Below, one piece after another: positions 47,798 to 57,787 of a stretch of 64,000 nucleotides of DNA. Source of the DNA: Leptasterias polaris (taxonomy: Eukaryota > Echinodermata > Asteroidea > Forcipulatida > Asteriidae); contig JAZGTN010000094.1 of NCBI GenBank assembly GCA_037783415.1, forward strand, positions 3,224,001-3,288,000. Reading direction: 5' to 3'. The translations under genes and the position numbers were made by a program. The notes below the pieces were generated by a model. It ran no database searches. It was not told the DNA's origin and worked only from the letters and a program-made list of their open reading frames with translations. Each line of letters begins with the position of its first letter. Positions within the stretch are counted from its first letter, which is position 1.

Positions 47798-48090
47798 AAG
47801 AAACACAGATTATTGAAAGAATAAAATATATTGTCAAGCAGTTCGGGGACTTTGACGTATTCGGTCAGAAAGTGCTGGTAAGATTGGAATGGTTATGAGC
47901 TCCTTGCACCAAAAATGCAAGTACAGCACATAGGTTAAGTGTCCTTCTGGCTACCTGGTCTGTGGCCCTCCACTGGAGGACAGTGATGAATGACCATGAG
48001 TGGCCAGAAGGCATGCCAGGGACAATTACTTAAAAGGAGTCAATGATTCTTCAAAATCCAAATCACATTTGATTTTTCCCTTGAGGGCTA
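47798..48090 (+). repeat. Dispersed repeat shared with 2784-2907
   Basis: Contains AAAGAAACACAGATTATTGA, GAAAGAATAAAATAT, GTCAAGCAGTTC, GCCAGAAGGCATGCCAGGG, AATGATTCTTCAAAATCC and AATCACATTTGATTTTTCCC in the same order as the first copy. The extra 170 bp in the middle contains CCTCCACTGGAGG. Confidence 0.6.
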
Positions 48091-49523
48091 CTGTTTCACT
48101 ACGTTCTTTCCTGCATTGTCCCTTTACATTCTCAAATGCACTACATCCTGAAGAGAGAAAAGTATTATTTAATTTCCAACTTTAATAATAGATATAACGA
48201 AAACTTATATAGCGCCAAAGTCCGCCTAAAAGACGCTCAAGGCGCTTCACGCCCCGTCATCCCGCATTAATCTACATTTATGAATTTGATCATTTCAAAC
48301 GAGGCAAGGGGATATGGCATTGTAGTCTTCTTGCATGTAGGCCTGCGAAAGATTTGTATAAAACTAACCTTTCACGATGATGAAGAAAGACAATCAGTTC
48401 TGAAAAATATACCACTTAGTTACTGAACATTTTGTTTGGTTTATTTCATTAACAAATTTTACATACACTATACATGTAGCTTTATTAAAGGCACTTTAGT
48501 TGTTTTGACAATTAACACTAAGAATTTAAAACCATAAGCACATTCTTAGAGCAATATGGACGGTTTCAGCATGTCATACATTATAGCCATGATTCAAAAT
48601 ACAGGCCGAAACATTGTGAGTACTGTGCAAGATAAGACGTTTATGAAAAATATGCAGTTGTGAAGATTTTCTGGTATTTTTTGGAATTTACTGATTGAAT
48701 TTGAAAATATTATATCAAGGCATATTTGCTAACGAGGCAATTTGAGCATAATTATAATGAAAGCTTGTGAATTTGAATAATTAAAATCCAATGAGCAGAT
48801 GGCTTTGTTTATGCTCCTGAATAGTAAATCTACATTCGGAATACATTGGTTAAAATTTTTGTGCAGCATTCTGTGCAAACTACTCTATGCAAACTACTGT
48901 ACATGTGAGTGTTTTAAGTTTAAGAAAATTTTTCTCAACAAACAATGTTCGAGACAACATGCCACAACATACCACGCAGTGAACATTTCAAAGAATGAAT
49001 ACATTTTCAAAATAGAGTTCTTTTTAATGATTTGGTGTATATTAGAATAAATTGGACCATAAAGACATTGGTTTTATGTAATCTTCCTCATCCCTTGCAG
49101 AAATAGCAGTGGCAGAATTTTTTTTATTAAATTTATGTACAGTTTTTAAAACAGTTAAAAATAAATAACAACAAAAATGAAAGGGATAAATATATTGGTT
49201 TTTAGAAATAAGGTCTGACAATAATTTGAATTTTGTTATATATTTTAGAAGCTTTATGAATCAAACCTAGAGAAATTTGGTAAAAACAAGCGTTTGTACA
49301 GTGGTTTGAGTCGCCATATAATGCACCAGGCCTGGAATTACACAGAGGCTATGGAGGACATGGCCTCTGTTGCCACTAGTCTTGGCCTTTGTGCCCCCTT
49401 CAAAAGTTCCCCATAGACTGTAAGATGTTCAAGTGGAAGTACTCTTTGGAAAATAAAAATGGCCTTGCCCTCTCTAAGATTAAATTTACAGGGCTGATAC
49501 ACAGTATTATGACAAGATTAAAA

Positions 49524-52500
49524 TCATTCATATTCATCTTCATCATCATCTTCGTCAGAATCCTCTTCATCATCATCATCATCATCACCCTCGTCATACT
49601 CCAAGTCCTGAATGCGGCTGGTATCCTGCCGTCCTCGGTCCGGCTTCTGCTTGGTGGATGACGATGATGATGAGGCAGGTTTGCTGCTCCTGCCAGTGGA
49701 GTTGAGAGACGTCCTCGAGTTGGCCAGGACAGAGTTACTGCTCTCCAGGGTGGCATTGAAGGGGCGGAGACTGTTACGGAATTCCTGATGCACACAAATA
49801 TGCAAACGATTCTGTTAAGTCATTCATTCGCTATAATAAACACACTATTGGTGTTTTCTAAATTGTCAAATTGTATTGCTTATTGAAAGACACTTCTTAA
49901 CCCTCCTACTTTTCGCAACATTTTCAAGTGAGTTGACCAACCATTTGAAACCATTCAACTGCCAAAGTTGTGTATGGTGGCACAACTGTGCACAGAACTA
50001 ACTGTGTACTGTGTACATGCATTCCCTCATGGTATCATATTGCAAGGCTGGCATAGCTTATCTATCATTCAAAACCACAGTGAATGGTATTGAATGGTCA
50101 GACAGCAAGAGGGTTAAAATGCCAATACTTGATATAATCATCAAAAACACTTCTTAAAGCTAGCTACTACTATCTTTATAACAATTACTATTATTCTTCA
50201 CTGTTTATTGACCTGATTTTGGCAGTTACTTGTATGAGGAGAATTACAATCAAATATATATGTACACGGATAAATTAACAAGATACACATAATAATATTT
50301 GCATGATCACATTTTGATGTCAAAAGAAAAAAAAATACAAATTACCTCCTACTCACAGAAACAATGTAAAACACAAGCAGACATAAAATGCATATAAAAT
50401 TGCAAGTTTTAAAATGTTTTTAAAGCAGAAAACATGAATCGAATAAGCATTGATCAATGGAAACTTAAAAACACTGGAAGCGGGAAAATTGATAATATAT
50501 AAAACACCAGGCTATCAAAGGGGTAGGGGAACAGAAGAGAAAAAAACAACAATGCAGAGGAACATTTGGTGCTCGATATGTGGCATGGTGCACTCCTACC
50601 CCTCCTATTGTGTCTTTGTTGTCCTCTGGGAATCTTAGGAATTATTTAGAGGGTTTAAGAGGGGGTGGGGTACTTCTGTACAAGAAGAAAAGAGTGTGTT
50701 AAAGTATGGGAACATTTGGGGGGGGCGGGGCATCCTCTGCCACACATCAAGCATGGTATACTGAGGAAGCAAAAAGTACAAAGATATAAATGAAGACAAA
50801 AGGCCACATTGAGGCCAATCAATTAAAGACAGTGACTGAGCTGGGGATGTCAAACAATAACACACAAGAAAGTAATCGACAGCATAAAAATGATTTGACA
50901 AGATGGCTAACAATATGTCCGCAATTCTTTACAGGATACATATGTAAAAATTGCAACCTGTGGAGGGGGGGGGGGTAATCCATTACAGCAGTACAGCTTA
51001 TAACACAACGGTGAATATATCTGAAATAACTCATTTAACATGTTTAACAGTAAAGATCACTGCAGTTACTAATAATAACAGAGGCACTTATACAGCGCTT
51101 TTTCACAGGGTACACTACCACAGCGCTTTGCAAGAAACAGTCACAGCTAAAGCTTTCAAGAATACATTCACTATTGAAGATTCAAGATTCAAAATATTTG
51201 TCATGATAAAAAGCATGAAATTTGTCTTCCCTGTGTATAAGGAGAACAAATACAAGTTAAGGCATAACAAAAAACAATAGACAACAAGAATTAAAATTTA
51301 CAAAATAACAGTTATATTAAAGGGTGAGGGCATATATATATACAGAACATAAAATACACATGTGTATGCAAAATATTTTTGAAAAAAAATGCAGCACTAT
51401 ATCTCAACCATCTACTGTTAAAAATGTTAATTGCACCAATTAGAAAGGAATCATTAAATCTGTTAGTCTGTAGACATAGTTCTCGGAACCTGCCTGAGTG
51501 ATTCTGAACAATTTGAGGATTAAGAGGGTGGGTTGGATCACAGAGAATCTTATTGAACTAAGTCATGATGAAACCTTCCATAATTTCTTGCATTACTTGT
51601 CTATAACTACTGATGGCGTCTTACCTCAAGATCATCTTCATCACTAATGGCATGGAGGTGTTGCCAGGCCTCCGTGTGGACCTCCAGGGCCTTTGCATGA
51701 AATAGCATCTCAATCTTGACAAACTCTGATAGCATACTCTGTGAAAGTAGAAAGAACACAAGCGTTGTACAGAGACAGTGAATGCCAGTATTAAAAGTGA
51801 ATGCCAGTTGATGCTGGTCTATCTTTCAATTCAATGATGTATACTCATAAAGGGGTTGAGATGGTTTTAGGAATGTTTTAGGCCTAATGAATCAGTGTTT
51901 AAACTAGAATAACTAAAACTAGTATAACTTGAACTAGTATTTACTAGAACTAGTTAAACTAGAACTAGTACAACCAGAACTAGTATAACTAGAGCTAGTA
52001 TAACTAGAACTAGTATTAAAAACTTTGATACTTCAGTAGATACCTGAAAAGAAACAAAAAAGAGGAAATCTGCTGATAAGCTGAAAAGTTGCATGCCTGA
52101 ATAATTGATAAGAAGTTGTTGAAGAATTAGTTACAATTAAAGTTGGTTCATTCTAACTGGCAAATTTTACACTACAATCACAACCAGTTCATTCTGATGG
52201 TATCATCAACAAAATCATGGAAATTAAGAACATACTTCATTAAATAGACCATGTTACCTTTGTTTACAGAGTAGTGACCTTGTACATTCTAATGCATTTC
52301 CTGACGGGCAAGATACTACACAGGCCATATGGGAAAATTTACATTTTGTGTCATAATTTTCACATAAATTCAAGAATTACAAAAGCAACAGCTGTGCAGC
52401 TTTTGAGATGTCCCCCCTTTCTTCATATCAAAGGTTGAGAAAAATCAGACAGTGCAATCTCTTTAAAACATAAGATTTATTGTATTCTTCCATTGAGCTG

Positions 52501-55500
52501 TGTACAAACTGTGCCTGCAGGAAGTCCAGGCTCTGTGGCTCTTTTGTAAACATGTGATGTCACAGGTCACATGGTCTATACTCAAAATGCCAAATTGGTG
52601 GTACTTTTCTTACACCAGATATTGAAGTGACAGTTTAATATGATCTTCCGAGCCCCATGTCATCTTACCTTGAGGTCCAGGAGTCTCTTCCTCTCGAAGG
52701 AGTCCATCTGATCCTCTAGGTTCTTATTGGAGCGTGATGCATCTACATTGGCCCTCTGCAGCTTAGATTCCGCTTGGGCCTTCAAGATGACACCATCGGT
52801 CAAGGACATCAAACAGCACATTTACATATCAATAAATGTAATACCAACCCAAATCTCTCTCTTTACATTTCTTTCCACTTGACTGCTTCTGTTACACCAG
52901 TGTACTTGTTTATGTGTGTTGTGTTGTCATTTAGCATTCGAGAAAGACTTTGCTAGGGTCAAAATGTCGGGCCATTAACAATTTGTTGCATTTATACTAT
53001 AAATCCTTTTAATAGTTGGTAAGCAGTTTGCAACAGCTAGTAATTGCAGTTTCCCATTTACCAAATTAAATCATAACATTTTTCTAACTATTGTTGGTGA
53101 AATTTAACTTACATCACAAGAGTCGCATCTGCTGCACACACAAGGTTTTTCACTACTTCTGGATCTAAACTTGGTAAAATGTGTCATGTCACCAAAGATC
53201 ACTCACTTCATTGTTCAAAGGCATTTCTTAAGACATAATTTTGACCAGGCCTTGATTCTTTGCAAAGCATATGTAAAAGGCAAGACCAAGAATAAGCATT
53301 TTCTTAGATAAACAAGCTCAATGCATTTCCTATGGGCTTCTGGTAGTCATTGGAGCCAGTTTGTGTGAAGTAGGCCTGGCTTACAGTGGAATTACATCAT
53401 ATTACACAAACAGGATACACATGGCAACAGGTATACAAGATTCTGGCACATTTGAGTAAAGTCGTACCAAATTAATGTACCACCCCTATATCCCTAAATA
53501 TTGCATGCTGGAGAACCCCCTCCCCCACTTCAATAATCCAGCCCCTATATATCCCTGTATTAGTTATTAAATGCAAGGATACAATCTGTTGCCTGTTGTT
53601 AGGATTCTTCTTTTTAATGTTCTCTAATCTCTTCTGCTGGTTGATCTCTTTCGTTCTGGCTGCAAACGTGGCCTTCATGTCTTCCTGGCAAGCGAAAAAC
53701 AACACAGATTTTTTTTCTTCAGATACCATGTAAGTGGGGGTTGTCTAAAGCTGTCAACATTTTAAAGGTCGGAAGGACCACACAAACAAATCTGATAAAC
53801 CTTTGGAAACTTATTTTTTTAAATGTGACATTTAAAAAAATAAGTTTCCTTGTTCAACCCAAAATCAAAAGAATTTGATGCAAGGTTTTGTTTTAATTCT
53901 TGCTGGACCAAGTGCTACACTTTGAAGCAACAATAAACTGATCCATTAAGCAAGTGCTGCCTTCCCATAGCAAAATGTTTATGAGGAATGTTTTAGCAGG
54001 TCAGACTATTTAGGGGATGCATTCAACCACAGTTGGGGGGCAGAGCTGTAATGGATAAGTCCAAACTTAGGGTAAAATAAAGTCTGGACAATAACTCACC
54101 CGTGTATGTTTGAAGTTCTGACCATACAGTGTAAGTGGATGAACAACCCTTTGGGAAAGTCGGTCAACCTGTTGGTATAAATAAGGGAAATGAAACAGCA
54201 TGAAGAATGTAGCTGGCTGAACCATTTATAGTAGGCCTACATTATCATCTCATTTCTCAGGTCATTGTAAACAAACATAAACAATAAAACACAGCAAAAC
54301 AAGAAAAATTAACCTTCTACTTTCTGATCATTCAATATCATCCAATGAAAGATAAACTATGCTAGCCTGCTGCACGTGCAATAATATGATAACATGTGGT
54401 GAACCATACAGTACACAGTCAACCCTCCTACTTTCTGACCATTCAATTATTATCCACTGTGGTTTAGAGTGATTTATAAACAATGCCAGCCTGCATATGA
54501 TATACCATTGATATCATGCAGTGAATGCACCTACACAACTGAGTACAGTTAGCTCTACCACATATAACCTGTGCACTTATACTTAGTTTCAAAAGGTTGG
54601 TCAACATGAATGCTATTATATCACCAAGTACAATGTAAGAAATAGGCCTTTTTGTTGTTACTACACTGATCTAAGAGAGGCTTTAGGGGTGAACAAACTG
54701 GATCTAGAGATTTGATCTTTGTTGTTGTCATCTCACCATTGCTTGTCTGTAATCCTGCACAGATGACAGCCTCTCGGCAAATCCCGTCAGACCTGATTTT
54801 GTAGAAGACGCTTCACTCTCTGCGTATGCTAGGACTCCCTTGGCCAGCTGGTCCCCCTTGTCTCGTACTCTGGCAAGCTTGCGTGAGTAGGCCCCAAACA
54901 GTTGGCACAGATCGGAAAAATGCCTCTCAACATTATTAATTCTCTGCTGGATGAACTTGGCTTGATTTTCTCTACAAATTATAAATTACATTGAAAAATG
55001 TTCAGTTAAAAAAATTGTAAATCAGATGTATTATACATAGGTATTTAACTATTTATGAGCATGTTTGATTTTTAACTATCACTCAAAAACATGTGTTTTA
55101 AGTTTGTGACTGTGATTCCTCAGAGTCAGTATTAGCTAGCAGAACCAGTATTTTGTTTAAATACAAATGTATCAATGACAAAAAACAATAAGCAAAGAAA
55201 AATTAAAGTTATTTTTTTAACTTGATGAAATTTGTTGACTCAACAACCAAATCCAGTTCCAAGTACATATAGAAGCAGCGGTATTATATAATAAGGACCA
55301 AATGTGAACAACAGCCCAACAAGCTAACCGCTGATTTTACAATGACTAGAATACGTATTGTCGTCTAGTTACTGAATCACAATTTCTTGATTTGTGCAAT
55401 TCATAATCATAGACGTTATTAACCAATGTTTGTATGAGAGAGATTGGCTGTTGCCAGCTTGGTGTTTATATCCCCTTGTGGGAGCTTTGCCGAGTTCCCT

Positions 55501-56072
55501 TGATGGGTAGATCATTTAAACAAACAAACAAACAAACATCAACGACGAGGTCACGTCAATGAACAGACTGAAAATTAGAATCAAACTGAGCTGCTAGCTG
55601 AATGCTCTTTTTAGTCTCAATAAGAACTATGATGGGCTAATCAAATAGGTCACTCATCACTCCCACTGGCTAAGTATTAATTCAAACAGTTCACAAGCTT
55701 TACAGAACGAATTCATTTTAACTATAATTTAGGAAATTGATCACACCCGGCCCCCCCCCCCCTCCCCCGAGGTCTTGATGGATTTTTAGCAGTTTTTTGT
55801 CACTCCCTGCTTTGCTTTTTTAACACATGCACATTCACTTGGACCCAACATACTCTAGACTAATGTCAAAGTGTTAAGAAAGCGTTGTTGGGTCCAGTAA
55901 ACTCGGACCACAACCCCGTCCCGCCCCCGCCCCCGCCCCCATCCAAACAACAACACAATAAATTTAATTATTTTGATTGTTCGACATTTTTCAAGTTTTT
56001 GTCGGTTCGTCGTTGGGAAACGGTTCAGAAATTCATTTACCTTGCTCGAGCGTCTGCATTCCTAAGACTCAT
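49524..56072 (-). CDS. CIBAR1: CBY1-interacting BAR-domain protein 1 (FAM92A)
   Basis: BAR-like membrane-curving protein that works with Chibby (CBY1) at the ciliary base and mother centriole. Coding exons 5' to 3': 56041-56072, 54737-54971, 54100-54168, 53583-53684, 52669-52779, 51625-51738, 49524-49784. All are GT/AG and in phase, giving 307 residues (human 289). Family segments: NNVERHFSDLCQLFGAYSRK, ARVRDKGDQLAKGVLAYAES, SVQDYRQAMVDRL, DMKATFAARTKEI, LQRANVDASRSNKNLEDQM, IEMLFHAKALEVHTEAWQHL and SDEDDLEEFRNSL. The BAR-like coiled coil spans about residues 10-225. The tail is Ser-rich then strongly acidic (mostly D/E over the last 25). It is convergent with the RBM12B-like gene and divergent from the 57788 gene. 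The exon 5 acceptor (TTGAAG|GCC) has a weak pyrimidine tract. Confidence 0.93.
49901..50113 (+). mobile_element. TTAA/CCCTC MITE, copy B
   Basis: 213 bp, CCCTCCTACTTTTCGC to CAGCAAGAGGG, with TTAA at 49897-49900 and 50114-50117. Nearly identical to 35278-35492 in the same orientation, which implies recent activity or recent copying. It lies in CIBAR1 intron 6. Confidence 0.88.
51890..52020 (+). repeat. Degenerate AACTAGTATAACTAG minisatellite
   Basis: About eight imperfect units built on AACTAG and its palindrome (ACTAGT), for example TAACTAGAACTAGTAT. It lies in CIBAR1 intron 5 and has no coding potential. Confidence 0.8.
52905..52990 (+). mobile_element. Solo Penelope-like 3' tail
   Basis: TTGTCATTTAGCATTCGAGA, AAGACTTTGCTAGGGTC, AAAATGTCGGGCCA and a following TTTGTTGCATTT match the end of the 11560-12660 element (12580-12655) with only a few differences. 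No coding part accompanies it. It lies in CIBAR1 intron 4. Confidence 0.75.
54310..54625 (-). repeat. Diverged TTAA MITE, duplicated end
   Basis: Two starts (AACCTTCTACTTTCTGATCA at 54311 and CAACCCTCCTACTTTCTGAC near 54420) precede one full, decayed body (CCAGCCTGCATATGATA, GTTTCAAAAGGTTGGTCAAC). This is the reverse orientation of the intact copies and lies in CIBAR1 intron 2. The same pattern of a duplicated end plus one body is seen at 901-1210. Confidence 0.6.
55517..55546 (+). repeat. (AAAC)n microsatellite
   Basis: About six AAAC units in CIBAR1 intron 1. A poly-C run at 55751-55764 and CCCCGCC-rich sequence at 55917-55940 lie nearby, upstream of exon 1's donor. Confidence 0.8.
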
Positions 56073-57787
56073 GATGGCTGGCTGGGAGGAAAACACGTAA
56101 TGATTAAGAACTTGAACCTCAAAAACATAAATTGTAAAAAAAATGAATTTGAGAAACGTTTCTTTTTATTGCCGCCGATGAAAAATGCATTGAACGGTTA
56201 CAGGAACAGCGCCCTCTGTTGGATTACCAGCGAAGAACAAACAAAGATTCAGCTTCCTCCTGCCTGCACCCCCCCCCCCCCCCCCCCCAGTTGATATGTT
56301 TACCCCCCCCCCCCCCCCCCCCCCCCCCCAGTTGATATGTTTATCGACCCCAGAATTCGCTCTCGCTTATACGTTTATACATGAAGACTATGTAAACCTG
56401 GGGACGAAAACGTACCGTAGCAACATTCATTCAGCATCAAAGATGGCAGCGTACATCGCATACGACATTGCATCTGATTCTGAATAAGTGGAGCGTAGGT
56501 AGGTAGGTAGGTAGGTAGGTAGAGGGGATTGATGAAGTTCAAAACCGTCAATGAATTAATGAATTAATGAATAAGTGTTATTGTGGAAAATGTTATTTAA
56601 TTGACATTTTATTTATTTTGTTTTCCGGGGCCGGGTCGAAGTTTCGTTGAACAAGTTGAAATTGTTGAAATGAATGGGCGATTGCTGACGGTGTAGTGTT
56701 ATTTTGACAGGAGTCCAAAAAACATTTAATTTTACTTTAAAAATCGGTTGCGTGGTCATATTCATAAACATTTTTTTGATACTGATTTGGACTTTGGTGA
56801 TAGATTGGGTGACTGGGTGGGTGGGTATTCTTACCTTCATATACCAGGGTTCTGCCCAGGATTTGTTTAGTGCCGGAAATTGTTTTTTCCTAGTACAGTC
56901 AAGTCAATTTCCTTTCGATCGTGCACGGAGTGGTTACACACGTGCGCCCTGCAGCTAGCTGTGCCTTGAATGTAGGCCCTCAGTGCGCGCACGCCTTTAC
57001 CGCCATGGGAAAACAATTTACAGCATCTATAGCATGGTGCTTACTCTGCAGTTCATTTCCGTTGTTGTAGAATAGGGTTCGCAACATGATGAAACTGGTA
57101 TCATGTTATTCCAAGCGTAAAGCTATAATCAGCGTGACTGGAAACCATTGCAAAATCAATGCGGGTTTCGTGCGTTGGATATATACATCGTACAGGCGGG
57201 AGGAATGCTCGATCCTGGATCATTAAAATAGACTCAAACCAAAGAAGTAGGCTACTCGAAACTTTGGATAAAACTGTTTACTGGTAAATAATTTGTTTTA
57301 CACGTTGTTCAAAATATTTTGAAGGAAATGGGCAAAAAAAGGGAAAATGTGTGGTGGTCGGAAAAAGAAAAAATTCTGCGAGTGCCGGTCGGGGAATCAT
57401 GAGTGCCGGTCGGGTTTTCCGGCACCGACCACCGTGGGCAGAACCCTGTATACCAATTATGATCGAAGAATGATTAACAACAGCGTTTTGACTTTTGCCA
57501 TAATTTAATAAAATTCCATTTAATTCAAAACAACTTATTGTTCTGAAGTAATTTATTTCGATTTTTTTGTCAATAAAACGTTACAGATGATTAATATTTC
57601 AAAATTATATTTTGTTAAAGAGCTACAAAAATTAAGTCTTTGTTCAAAGGTTCACAATAAAAATAAGTGAAAAGTAGATTTCAAAAAGCTTATCAATTTT
57701 TATTTTACAATTTTTCAGAAAATTGTTATGAGCGTTAACAAAATATTACAAGTCAATGTCACTTGATTTCTATTACCCTGTTCAGTT
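56073..57787. promoter_or_regulatory. Head-to-head spacer between CIBAR1 and the 57788 gene
   Basis: A 1.7 kb divergent interval that must hold both promoters. It contains two long poly-C runs (about 56270-56289 and 56305-56329), a (GTAG)n stretch at 56497-56521, and a 604 bp hAT-like insertion at 56845-57448. A CAG acceptor-like site lies just before the 57788 ATG (TGTTCAG|TTATG), so a non-coding upstream exon for that gene is possible. No TATA or known motif (for example an RFX X-box) could be assigned by eye. Confidence 0.4.
56845..57448. mobile_element. hAT-like 604-bp element
   Basis: The ends CAGGGTTCTGCCCA and TGGGCAGAACCCTG are perfect inverses. TATAC is duplicated at 56840-56844 and 57449-57453. 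The right part contains three GTGCCGG(TCGG)-type words. No transposase frame is seen. The 5-bp duplication is shorter than the usual 8 bp for hAT, so the superfamily is uncertain. Confidence 0.78.

Larger units (their letters stand above)
43969..49523. other. RBM12B 3' UTR and convergent spacer
   Basis: 43969 to about 47480 is largely repeat-free and AT-rich, fitting a long 3' UTR. Possible poly(A) signals (AATAAA) lie near 44315, 44999 and 47458; the last is followed by T/G-rich sequence. A small foldback sits at 46051-46192 and dispersed repeats at 47798-48260. On the minus strand AATAAA at 49123-49128 lies about 400 bases after the CIBAR1 stop and could end that transcript. No other gene is seen. 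Confidence 0.5.

Noticed and set aside
49389..49661. Ile/Phe-rich plus-strand frame resembling a membrane protein
   Set aside because: It is the antisense of the acidic Asp/Glu tail of CIBAR1 exon 7. GAT/GAG-rich coding reads as ATC/ATT on the other strand.
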